A stretch of DNA of 64,000 nt from Aureimonas frigidaquae (GTDB taxonomy: Bacteria > Pseudomonadota > Alphaproteobacteria > Rhizobiales > Rhizobiaceae), in contig NZ_BBWR01000016.1 in assembly GCF_001463905.1 (NCBI RefSeq), positions 124,001 through 188,000 on the forward strand. Direction: 5' to 3'. Every line of letters starts with the position of its first letter. The first letter of the stretch is position 1. The position numbers and the translations under genes were made by a program. Positions 36,273-44,230 of the stretch are shown one piece after another. Below the pieces are notes generated by a model that was given only the letters and a program-made list of their open reading frames with translations, was not told the DNA's origin and searched no databases.

Positions 36273-36394
36273 TCTCCAACAAGGTAGGCCCGAACCAAAG
36301 TTGGATCAACCCATCTTTTTCGGAGCGGCCAGCAGGCCTGCTGGCAGCGTGGATCACAGCACACGGCGGGAGCGATACGGCACAGGCAGCGCCC

Positions 36395-37177
36395 TCAGGC
36401 GCGGGCGGTGCCGAGGAAGTCGTTAAGGCGCTGGCTGCGCCGGCCGTCGAAGATCAGGGACGGAGGGCCATCCTCCGCCACGAGCCCGCGCTCCATGAAG
36501 ACGATCCGGTCGGACACGTCGCGCGCAAAGCGCATTTCGTGCGTCACGATTAGCAGCGTCGTGCCGTCCTGCGCGATGCTCTTGACCGTGTTCAGAACCT
36601 CGCCGACGAGCTCGGGATCGAGCGCGGAGGTGACCTCGTCCAGAAGCAGGAGCTTGGGATCCATGGCCAGCGCGCGGGCAATGGCCACGCGCTGCTGCTG
36701 CCCGCCGGACAGCTGGCTCGGATAGTGATCGAGCCGGCCGCCGAGACCGACGCGGTCCAGCCAGGATTGGGCGATCTGCCGGGCCTGGTCGCGCGGGAGC
36801 TTGCGTACCTTCAAAAGGCCAAGCATGACGTTGCCGATGGCCGACAGGTGGGGAAACAGATTGAAGCTCTGGAACACCATCCCCGTCATGGAGCGTTGCC
36901 GCGACAGGTCGCGGTCCCCGAGGCGGCGCCGGCTGCCGTTGCGTGACGCATAGCCGATGCTTTCGCCGTCCAGGACGATCTCGCCGCCCTGGAATTCCTC
37001 CAACAGGTTGACGCAGCGCAACAGGGTCGTCTTGCCCGAACCGCTCGATCCGATGATGGAGACGACCTCGCCCGACCGGATGTCGAGATCGATCCCTTTT
37101 AGGACATCGACCGTGCCGAAGTTTTTGGTCAGTCCCCGTATGCGCAGGAGAGGCTGATCTGTGGCGGTTTGGCTCAT
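36395..37177 (-). CDS. polar amino acid ABC transporter, ATP-binding protein
   Basis: The cytoplasmic ATPase of a PAAT-family (glutamine/histidine type) importer, 260 residues. Walker A GSSGSGKT at 43-50, Q loop [13 protein letters not shown], signature [14 protein letters not shown], Walker [16 protein letters not shown] loop [11 protein letters not shown]. The ATG overlaps the stop of the preceding permease gene (ATGA at 37174-37177). Last gene of a four-gene operon reading binding protein, permease, permease, ATPase. Confidence 0.95.
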   Translation of the reverse strand: MSQTATDQPLLRIRGLTKNFGTVDVLKGIDLDIRSGEVVSIIGSSGSGKTTLLRCVNLLEEFQGGEIVLDGESIGYASRNGSRRRLGDRDLSRQRSMTGMVFQSFNLFPHLSAIGNVMLGLLKVRKLPRDQARQIAQSWLDRVGLGGRLDHYPSQLSGGQQQRVAIARALAMDPKLLLLDEVTSALDPELVGEVLNTVKSIAQDGTTLLIVTHEMRFARDVSDRIVFMERGLVAEDGPPSLIFDGRRSQRLNDFLGTARA

Positions 37178-37830
37178 CGGCCGGCTCCCACACGTTTTTC
37201 CATATGCTTGCCGAGCCGGTCCAGGGCGATGTTGACGATCAGATAGACCGCGCCCGCGAACAGGTAGAACTCGATCGTCAGGAAGTTGCGTCCGATCACC
37301 TCCTGCGTTTTCAGGAGAAGTTCGCCAACGCCGATGATCGACAACAGGCTCGACCCCTTGATGAGCTCGACGGCGGTGTTGATCCAGGGTGGGAGCGCAA
37401 GGCGGACGGCCTGGGGCAGGATGACATAGGCCATCAGCTTGGGAAAGGTCAGCCCGATGCTGCGCCCAGCCTCGGCCTGGCCGGGTGGAATGGCCTGGAG
37501 CGCGCCGCGTGTCAGCTCGCCAATATGCCCTCCGGCGAACAGGCCGAGGGCCAGGATGCCGGCCTGCGTCGTGCTGAGCGCCACTCCAAGGACGGTCGGG
37601 ATGTAGAAGGCAGAGAGGATCAGCACCAGAAGCGGCGTGCCCCGGACGATGTCCACATAGATCCAGAAGGGCAGCCGGAGGATGCGCGGTGCGTAGACGA
37701 GGGCGATGCCGACGAGGCTGCCGATCGCCGTGCCGAGGACGATGGACGCGAAGGAAATCCAGAGGGTCATCCGGAATCCTTCGAGGAGCGGCCAGCGCGC
37801 AAGCCACAATTCCCGCAGGAAGATGTCCAT
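37174..37830 (-). CDS. polar amino acid ABC transporter, permease 2
   Basis: A 218-residue inner-membrane subunit with about five hydrophobic helices and the EAA motif in GALQAIPPGQAEAGRSIGLT. The start at 37830 (MDIFLRELW) is chosen because upstream residues in the frame do not resemble the family. Forms a heterodimer with the permease encoded just upstream, in complex with the ATPase. Confidence 0.93.
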   Translation of the reverse strand: MDIFLRELWLARWPLLEGFRMTLWISFASIVLGTAIGSLVGIALVYAPRILRLPFWIYVDIVRGTPLLVLILSAFYIPTVLGVALSTTQAGILALGLFAGGHIGELTRGALQAIPPGQAEAGRSIGLTFPKLMAYVILPQAVRLALPPWINTAVELIKGSSLLSIIGVGELLLKTQEVIGRNFLTIEFYLFAGAVYLIVNIALDRLGKHMEKRVGAGR

Positions 37831-37844
37831 GGTGAGCCAGCCGG

Positions 37845-38504
37845 TCAAAACTTCGGAAACCTCCGTTCGAGCAGCCGGAGCGCCGTGGCGATCACCAGGC
37901 ATGCCAGGATGTACAGTCCGCTCGCCGCCGACCAGGTTTCGATGACCCTGAACGTATCGACGTTCAGCTTGCGAGCCTCGAAGGTCAGTTCGGGGATGGC
38001 GATGGCCGCGGCGATGGAACTGTCCTTGAAGATGCCGATGAAGGTGTTGCCGAGCGAGGGCAGCGCATTGCGCAGCATGACAGGCGCCACGACGTAGATG
38101 TTCGTCTGCAGCCGCGTCAGGCCGATGGCGCGGCCGGCTTCCACCACGCCCTTGGGCACCGACAGGAGGCCGCCTCGGAAGACTTCCGTCAGATAGGCGC
38201 CGGCATAGGCGGCCAGCGAGCCGATGAAGCTTTCGAACTTGCCGAGGCGTATGCCGGCCTGGGGCAGCGCGAAATAGACGAGCAGCACCAGGACCAGAAG
38301 CGGCGTGTTGCGGATCAACAGGACGTAGGTCCCGCTGATCCAGCGCAACAGGCGTATGCGCGAGAGGCTGGCGAAGGCCGACAGGAGGCCGAGCGCCGTT
38401 CCGATGGCAAGGGCGGCCACCGACATGGCCAGGCCCACCCAGAGCCCGGACAGGAGGTCATCGAAGCGCGCCCAGATGAAGCCGAACTGCAGCGTGTAAT
38501 CCAA
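37845..38504 (-). CDS. polar amino acid ABC transporter, permease 1
   Basis: A 219-residue membrane subunit of the HisM/GlnP type: MDYTLQFGFIWARFDDLLSG start, several helices, and the EAA loop in GGLLSVPKGVVEAGRAIGLT. The start codon is TTG at 38504, as no ATG occurs near the proper N-terminus. It lies 20 bp after the binding-protein gene and 14 bp before permease 2. Confidence 0.93.
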   Translation of the reverse strand: MDYTLQFGFIWARFDDLLSGLWVGLAMSVAALAIGTALGLLSAFASLSRIRLLRWISGTYVLLIRNTPLLVLVLLVYFALPQAGIRLGKFESFIGSLAAYAGAYLTEVFRGGLLSVPKGVVEAGRAIGLTRLQTNIYVVAPVMLRNALPSLGNTFIGIFKDSSIAAAIAIPELTFEARKLNVDTFRVIETWSAASGLYILACLVIATALRLLERRFPKF

Positions 38505-38524
38505 GGGACCGCCGCCGGGTCAGA

Positions 38525-39367
38525 TCACCGGAGTTCCGCGGGGAAGCCGATCGCCGGCTCGGACGGGGTCTCACCGAACCACTTCTCGAAGGCCGCCTTG
38601 TAGACGGGGAAGGTCGTGCCCGTCATGGATTCACGTAAGGCGACATTGACGAAGTTGAGCCAGTTCGCCTCTCCCTGCTTGACGATGCAGCCATAGGATT
38701 GGGGGTTCCAGCTATAGCCGGAATCCACGTAACGGCCTTCGTTCTGCGTCATGTAATAGCGCAGGGAAGAGGAGTCGGTGGCGGCAGCATCGGCGCGTCC
38801 CGAGTTCAGCGCCTGATACATCAGATCCACGCTTTCGAACTGATCGACGGTCGCTTCCGGCAGAGCGGCATGCACCATATCCTCGGCGAAAACGTTCTGC
38901 AGCACCGAAACCGTGACGTCCGATCCCGCGGCCTTCAGGGCCTCGTAATCCGCGTAGCGTCCGCCGGCCACCATCATCAGGCTGACGCCTTCCCGGTAAT
39001 AGGGGATGGTGAAGGCAACCTGCTGTGCGCGCGCCGCCGTGATGGTGACGAACTGGCAGGAAATATCCACCTTGTCGGTGACGATGTTGGGGATGCGGGC
39101 ATCGGAAGCCTGGTTGACGAATTCGATCTTTGTCGCATCGCCGAACAGGCCTTCGGCAATGATCTTGGCCATCTCGATATCGAAGCCGACGAGTTCGCCA
39201 TTCTCGTCCCGAAAGTGCCAGGGCGGGTTGGTGCTCCCGGTGCCGACGATGAGCGTGCCGCGCGACAGGACATCCTGAAGCTTGTCGGCCGAGGCCGTCC
39301 CGGTCATGCCCAGGGACAGGGCCAGGGAGGCGATTCCAATGGCTGTGGTCAGTGCGCGCTCATGCAT
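38525..39367 (-). CDS. polar amino acid ABC transporter, periplasmic binding protein
   Basis: A 280-residue solute-binding protein of family 3 (SBP_bac_3). Signal peptide at 1-26 (ALTTAIGIASLALSLGMTGTASA), then VLSRGTLIVGTGSTNPPWHF and GELVGFDIEMAKIIAEGLFG, which are family signatures. Start at 39367 (MHERALTT), directly before the signal peptide. The ligand is an amino acid or related compound; the neighbouring aminotransferase suggests the imported compound is transaminated. Confidence 0.92.
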   Translation of the reverse strand: MHERALTTAIGIASLALSLGMTGTASADKLQDVLSRGTLIVGTGSTNPPWHFRDENGELVGFDIEMAKIIAEGLFGDATKIEFVNQASDARIPNIVTDKVDISCQFVTITAARAQQVAFTIPYYREGVSLMMVAGGRYADYEALKAAGSDVTVSVLQNVFAEDMVHAALPEATVDQFESVDLMYQALNSGRADAAATDSSSLRYYMTQNEGRYVDSGYSWNPQSYGCIVKQGEANWLNFVNVALRESMTGTTFPVYKAAFEKWFGETPSEPAIGFPAELR

Positions 39368-39475
39368 GCGAATTCCCCTCTGGAAGGCAGGATGATCTTG
39401 CATCGCGGTCATGAGGCTCCATCGCGCTGCAGGGCAAAGCAAGGGAGCCGTGTTCCGCCTGGCGGAAAAAGGCGT

Positions 39476-40738
39476 TCAGGCGCTTGGCAGAATGCCCTGC
39501 GCCTTGAGGCTGGTCAGTGCGTCCTCGACGGCATCGAGAGTCGTATCGATCACGGTCGCATCGTGGCAGCTCGACATGAACCAGGCGCCGCGCTCGAGCG
39601 CACGCACGCCGCGTTCCAGGAGCGCAGCGGTGAAGTGACGGTAAGCCACCCGGTCCATCCTGGCGAGGCCGCGATAGTTCACCGCCGGTTCGTCGATGCC
39701 GAAGGCCACATGGAAGATCTGCGGGAAGCCCGTGACGACGGCCTTCACCCCGGCCGAGCGTAGCCTGTCATCGATCCCCGACATCAGGCGCTCGCCGTCC
39801 CGCTCCATGCCGGCATAGACATCCGGCGTCAGCGCCGTCAGGCTGGCGACGGTGGCTGCCATGGCGAGCGGTTGGGCATTGTAGGTCCCGCCATGAACGA
39901 CGCCGCCGGTCGAGAAGAGATCCAGAAGATCGGCACGGCCGGCCACCGCCGCCACCGGAAAGCCGTTGGCAATGGCCTTGCCGAAGGTGGCAAGGTCCGG
40001 CATCACGCCGAAGCGCTCCTGCGCGCCGCCCGGGGCGAGGCGGAAGCCGGTGATGACCTCGTCGAAGATCAGGATCGTGCCGAAGCGGGTACAAGCGTCG
40101 CGGACGCCTTCGAGGTATCCCGGCGCCGGATGCACTGCACCCGCATTGCACATGGCCGCTTCCATGATGACGCCGGCCACATCGCCGGCGGAGAGGCGGG
40201 CGACAAGGCGCTCAAGGTCGTTCCAGGGCAGAATTTCCAGTGCGGTCGCGCCCTCCGGCAACTGGCCGCGGCTGCCCGCCACCGCATGCGGCGCATCGGC
40301 GGGGCCGGCCGCATCGAGGGCCGGTGCGGTGGACCACAGGACATTGTCGAGCCAGCCGTGGTAATGGCCCTCGAACTTGATGATCGTACGCCGGCCCGTC
40401 GCGGCGCGGGCCAGCCGCAACGCCGCCTGGTCCGCCTCTGTCCCGGAGGATGCGAAGCGCAGGCGCTCCGCGCAGGGCACACGTTCACATACGAGCCGTG
40501 CCGCCTGCGCCTCAATCATGGACTGTCCGCCGAAGAGGATGCCCAACTGCATCTGACGGGCAACCGCATGCGTCACCGCGTCCGGGCTATGCCCCAGGAT
40601 CATCGGCCCCATGCCGAGGTAATAGTCGATAAGCCTGTTGCCATCGATATCGTAAAGATACGCGCCTTCCCCGCGATCGAAGACGAGAGGCGTTGGGGCA
40701 ATGTTCATTCGGAAATTGCTGTTGACGCCGCCGGACAT
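39476..40738 (-). CDS. class III aminotransferase (glutamate-1-semialdehyde aminomutase-like)
   Basis: A PLP enzyme of 420 residues. Key residues: catalytic Lys254 in ATFGKAIANG, Asp226 in LIFDEVITGFR (binds the pyridine nitrogen), SSGTEADQAALRLARAATGR and GHYHGWLD. The body resembles HemL, but its setting (after an amino acid importer, next to an IclR regulator) argues for a catabolic aminotransferase and not for porphyrin synthesis. It ends 108 bp from the binding-protein gene on the same strand, so it may be transcribed with the importer. It diverges from the IclR gene. Confidence 0.9.
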   Translation of the reverse strand: MSGGVNSNFRMNIAPTPLVFDRGEGAYLYDIDGNRLIDYYLGMGPMILGHSPDAVTHAVARQMQLGILFGGQSMIEAQAARLVCERVPCAERLRFASSGTEADQAALRLARAATGRRTIIKFEGHYHGWLDNVLWSTAPALDAAGPADAPHAVAGSRGQLPEGATALEILPWNDLERLVARLSAGDVAGVIMEAAMCNAGAVHPAPGYLEGVRDACTRFGTILIFDEVITGFRLAPGGAQERFGVMPDLATFGKAIANGFPVAAVAGRADLLDLFSTGGVVHGGTYNAQPLAMAATVASLTALTPDVYAGMERDGERLMSGIDDRLRSAGVKAVVTGFPQIFHVAFGIDEPAVNYRGLARMDRVAYRHFTAALLERGVRALERGAWFMSSCHDATVIDTTLDAVEDALTSLKAQGILPSA

Positions 40739-40975
40739 CCACTGTGCGCTGTGTTGGGTTTGCTCGGCAGATTTCTGGAATGTCAGGAGGCGACCCCGAT
40801 TCGGGCTGGCTTGACTGTGACGTTGTTCGGATTGCACGATGGGACCCCCGCATTCGCTGTTGGTCAAAGCTGGCCACAAGGCGCGGCTGGGGTAAAGCGC
40901 GGCTTGTTTCACGGGGCGGAAAATGTCTAAGCTTCTGAACGACTTCTGGGTTCTCTGCGAGAAAGTCCTGTGAGC

Positions 40976-41752
40976 ATGGCGGCCGACAGCGGTTACATCG
41001 TGGGACCGGTCCTGAAGGCCCTGAAGGTTCTGGATGCGGTTGCGCAGAAGGGCCACCCCGTCTCGCTCACCGTGATCTCGACGGAACTCGACCTGCCGAA
41101 GACAAGCACCTTCCGCTACCTGCGGACGCTGAGCGCCGCCGGCTTCCTGTCCTATGACGCCGCGGCGGACCGATACAGCGTTGGCACCCGGTTCCGTATG
41201 CTCGCCAATGCCGATAACGGCATCCAGCGGCTGCGGGATCGGGCGCTGCCGATCCTGGAGGACATGAACCGGGAGTTCAACGAGACGGTCAATCTCGGCG
41301 TCCTGTCCGGCAACGAGATCGTCTATATCGCCATTCTGGAGCCGACGCGCGGCGTGCGGATGCAGGCGCGGGTCGGCCGCCGCGATCCGCTCCACTCGAC
41401 CGCGCTCGGAAAGGCGATCCTCGCCAGCCTGCCGGAACCGGAACGAGGGCGCCTGATCTCGCAAACCCTGCCGCAACGGACATTCCGCACCATGACGCAG
41501 TATGAGGCCGTCATGCGCCAGCTCCGCGCGGTGGAGACCTCCGGCATCGCGATCGACGCCGGCGAAAACGAAGACGGTATCATGTGCGTGGGCACGCCGA
41601 TCCGTCATGAGGCGGGCTACCCCCTGGCCGCCATCAGCCTGTCGGCTCCCGAACGGCGGGTCACGGGGACTGTACGGGAGCGCATCATCGACCGCCTGCA
41701 AGCTGCCGCGCGCGATATTTCTGCCGGCCTCTACGATACGGTGCCGGCTTAA
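40976..41752 (+). CDS. IclR-family transcriptional regulator
   Basis: 258 residues: N-terminal winged helix (VLDAVAQKGHPVSLTVISTE, DLPKTSTFRYLRTL), then the IclR effector domain (LGVLSGNEIVYIAI, DPLHSTALGKAILASLPE, GENEDGIMCVGTPIRHE). A GTG two codons upstream (40970) is an alternative start. Divergent from the aminotransferase and importer genes, so it probably controls them in response to their substrate. Confidence 0.92.
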   Translation: MAADSGYIVGPVLKALKVLDAVAQKGHPVSLTVISTELDLPKTSTFRYLRTLSAAGFLSYDAAADRYSVGTRFRMLANADNGIQRLRDRALPILEDMNREFNETVNLGVLSGNEIVYIAILEPTRGVRMQARVGRRDPLHSTALGKAILASLPEPERGRLISQTLPQRTFRTMTQYEAVMRQLRAVETSGIAIDAGENEDGIMCVGTPIRHEAGYPLAAISLSAPERRVTGTVRERIIDRLQAAARDISAGLYDTVPA

Positions 41753-41854
41753 GCTCCGCGATAGACATAAGAGCAGGAGCACAGCCCGTCACGTCGGCTC
41801 CAGCCGGGTCGCGTTCGACAACCTCCGCAAAAATGACACAATTTAGACACGTTA

Positions 41855-41879
41855 AAACTTGACTCGAATCATCAAGTTT
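41855..41879 (+). promoter_or_regulatory. RirA-type iron-responsive operator
   Basis: AAACTTGA, nine-base spacer, TCAAGTTT: a perfect 8-bp inverted repeat whose core is TGA-N9-TCA (41860-41874), the IRO box bound by RirA in Rhizobiales. It lies 44-68 bp before the TonB receptor ATG and overlaps a TTGACT that may be the -35 element, so iron-replete RirA would block transcription. Confidence 0.75.
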
Positions 41880-41922
41880 ACGATCACTCGCCCGTTCGAG
41901 TTTGTCAGGGCAGTTTTCAACG

Positions 41923-44226
41923 ATGACCCACGGTTTGGAGCCGGCGCCGCGTGCGCCGGGGCGCGCCTTTGCGCGCATTCTCATGGCTGGCGCATGCCTC
42001 CTCCCCTTGACGGCAGCGCAGACGGCGCGCGCGCAGGACAGCGGCGCGGATGTTCAGCTGGATGAGGTGCTTGTTCTGTCCACACGTACGGAAAAGCGGT
42101 TGCTGGACGTACCGCAGACGGTGTCGGTGATCGACCGTGCGCAGATGGACGAGCGCAATGTGCGCGATATTCAGGACCTGGTCCGCTACGAGCCGGGCGT
42201 CAGCGTCGGCCGCACGACCTCCATCACCAACCCGTGGGGCCAGTTGTCCGGCTTTACCATCCGGGGCATGAGCGGCAACCGCGTGCTCATGACGGTGGAC
42301 GGCTCCCGGGTGCAGGAGCAGATCACCGACGGCAGCCGCGACTTCTTCGACATGTCGAATTTCAAGCGCGTCGAGATCGTGCGGGGGCCGAACTCGGTCC
42401 TGTGGGGTTCCGATGCGCTGGGCGGTGCGGTCATGTTCCAGACGCGCGATCCGTCCGATCTGTTGATCGGGGCCGACAAGCCCTGGGCGATCGAATTGAA
42501 GGGCGGGTATGACAGTTTCGACCGATCCTTCCGCGAACAGGCCACGGGCGCCTACGATTTCGGCGATGTTTCGATCCTCCTGAGCTATGGGCGGCGCGAT
42601 GGGCACGAAGCGCGCCTGTCGAATGCGCGCGCCGATGGCGGCATCTGGGGATGTTCGCGCCTGACGATCGGCTGCGACCGCCTGTTCCCCGCCGATACGG
42701 GGGTCGATAACGGCCTTGCCAAGCTGGTCTGGACGCCGAACGGCGAGCACACGATCAAGCTGACCGGTGAGTGGTTCGAGCGGAACACGCAGGTCGACCA
42801 GCTCTACGACATGTCGGCCTCCCCGACCGGGATCGCGACCCGGACGGCCTATGTGAGCGAGGCCTACCCCCGCGATCTGGAGATGAGCCGCAAGCGCATC
42901 GCGCTCCAGCACGAGTGGATCGTTGGCGAATCCTGGCTCGACAATGTGACGTGGTCCGTCTCCTACGCGCCGCAGAGCCGGGTGACCGACAGCAACCAGA
43001 CGCGGCGCTATTCAAACCGGACGCTGACGGTGAACCAGTATCGCGATTACAGCGAGGATTTCCTGGAAGCCGACATCCAGCTGCAATCCTCCTTCGGCCT
43101 GTCCGGGAGTCAACATACGCTGACCTACGGTTTCGACGGCGGCCACACGAAGGGTGACTACGAAGGCATCAACACGACCTTCAATTCGCTGACCGGTGGA
43201 ACGACGGTCGCCGAGAACCAGGGCTTCAGTTTCCCACGCGTCACCACCGACCGCGCGGACGTCTACCTGCAGGACGATGTGGACCTCATCGACGGTCGCC
43301 TGACCCTGACGCCCGGGGTGCGGCTGGCCTATTACGGGATCGACCCGACGGGCGACGACACCTATCCCGGCCTGCCGGGCTTCGAGCCGGAGAAACAGTC
43401 CCATACGGAGCTTCTGACCTCGCTCGGGGCGATCTACCGTTTCGACGAGACCTACTCCGCCTATGCCTCCTTCGGGCAGGGGTTCAAGATGCCGACGTCC
43501 CAGCAACTGTTCCAGTCGAGCACGGACCTTTTCACGGGATCGGCGATCGTTCCCAACCCCTCGCTCAAGCCCGAATCGGTCGATGCTTACGAAGCCGGCA
43601 TACGGGGCCGGTACGGCCGGGCCTATTTCAGCGCCGGGGTCTTCTACTCCCAATACAAGAACTTCATCCGAAGCTTCCAGCCGACCACGATTACGGATCC
43701 GAGTGGCAATGTCGTTACGGCCTATACGTTCGACAATGTCGAGGACGTGAACCTCTATGGCGTCGAACTGGCCGGGGAGGTTGAGGTTGCCGACTATACC
43801 AAGTTGCATGGCAGCCTGAGCTGGAGCCGCGGCAACCAGCGCGTCGCCGCGGACGCGACCAAGACCTACTTCGACGGCGCGGTGCCGATCACGGCGATCG
43901 TCGGCGTCACGCATCAGATCACGCAATACGACCTGCAGCTCGAACTGTTCGGAACCTTCGCAGCCGGCAAGACGAACGCAAGCGACGACGCGCTGTTCCT
44001 TCCGTCCAGCTACGCCCTGTTCGACACCTATGCCAAATGGACCCCGCGTGAGAACTTCGAGTTGACGCTCGGCATCGAGAATATCCTCGACAAGCGCTAC
44101 TTCCCGAACACGCTCCAGAACTACAATCTGACGCCGGCATCGGCCGCTGTCGCGAACGTCAACCCGCTCGAGCTTCAGACGGGCCCGGGCCGCGTCTTCA
44201 AGATCGGCGCGACGGTGAAGTTCTGA
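41923..44226 (+). CDS. TonB-dependent haem/haemoglobin receptor
   Basis: An outer-membrane beta-barrel of 767 residues that takes up haem or haemoproteins with energy from TonB. Signal peptide at about 1-38, a TonB box just after it (DEVLVLSTRT), plug domain (VPQTVSVIDRAQMDERNVRD, GQLSGFTIRGMSGNRVLMTV), and a barrel with the terminal strand GRVFKIGATVKF. The plug matches the TonB-haemoglobin/transferrin receptor family. The start at 41923 is preferred over a TTG at 41902. A RirA box lies upstream and the genes behind it (ABC transporter, HemS-like, ChaN-like) fit haem use. Confidence 0.92.
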   Translation: MTHGLEPAPRAPGRAFARILMAGACLLPLTAAQTARAQDSGADVQLDEVLVLSTRTEKRLLDVPQTVSVIDRAQMDERNVRDIQDLVRYEPGVSVGRTTSITNPWGQLSGFTIRGMSGNRVLMTVDGSRVQEQITDGSRDFFDMSNFKRVEIVRGPNSVLWGSDALGGAVMFQTRDPSDLLIGADKPWAIELKGGYDSFDRSFREQATGAYDFGDVSILLSYGRRDGHEARLSNARADGGIWGCSRLTIGCDRLFPADTGVDNGLAKLVWTPNGEHTIKLTGEWFERNTQVDQLYDMSASPTGIATRTAYVSEAYPRDLEMSRKRIALQHEWIVGESWLDNVTWSVSYAPQSRVTDSNQTRRYSNRTLTVNQYRDYSEDFLEADIQLQSSFGLSGSQHTLTYGFDGGHTKGDYEGINTTFNSLTGGTTVAENQGFSFPRVTTDRADVYLQDDVDLIDGRLTLTPGVRLAYYGIDPTGDDTYPGLPGFEPEKQSHTELLTSLGAIYRFDETYSAYASFGQGFKMPTSQQLFQSSTDLFTGSAIVPNPSLKPESVDAYEAGIRGRYGRAYFSAGVFYSQYKNFIRSFQPTTITDPSGNVVTAYTFDNVEDVNLYGVELAGEVEVADYTKLHGSLSWSRGNQRVAADATKTYFDGAVPITAIVGVTHQITQYDLQLELFGTFAAGKTNASDDALFLPSSYALFDTYAKWTPRENFELTLGIENILDKRYFPNTLQNYNLTPASAAVANVNPLELQTGPGRVFKIGATVKF

Positions 44227-44230
44227 TCCG

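Larger units (their letters stand above)
35956..36341 (+). repeat. structured tandem element, copy 2
   Basis: Second unit, ending before the ABC ATPase gene (36395) on the other strand. It has the same order as copy 1: 15-codon ORF (36037-36084), 29-codon ORF (36147-36236), stem inside it (36186-36193 with 36210-36217), hairpin (36244-36272) and 3' block GGATCAACCCATCT. Its first ORF lacks the AGGAGG of copy 1 (GGCAATCC instead). Divergence between the copies shows the duplication is old while structure and ORFs persist. Confidence 0.8.

Noticed and set aside
35274-36341. The tandem elements as an insertion sequence or integron cassette pair
   Set aside because: No transposase, no terminal inverted repeats and no target-site duplication; the conserved parts are hairpins and small ORFs, not ends.
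36395-37807. One 470-codon minus-strand frame covering the ATPase and much of the permease region
   Set aside because: Only the last 260 codons are real (ATPase from 37177). The first part is Arg/Pro-rich text out of frame with the well-supported permease gene at 37174-37830.
39476-40738. HemL (porphyrin synthesis) as name for the aminotransferase
   Set aside because: Sequence is similar, but the neighbourhood (amino acid importer, IclR) points to catabolism; I gave no gene symbol.
39476-41782. A 768-codon minus-strand frame
   Set aside because: Codons after the Met at 40738 are the aminotransferase; the upstream third is antisense to the IclR gene, a GC-rich shadow frame.
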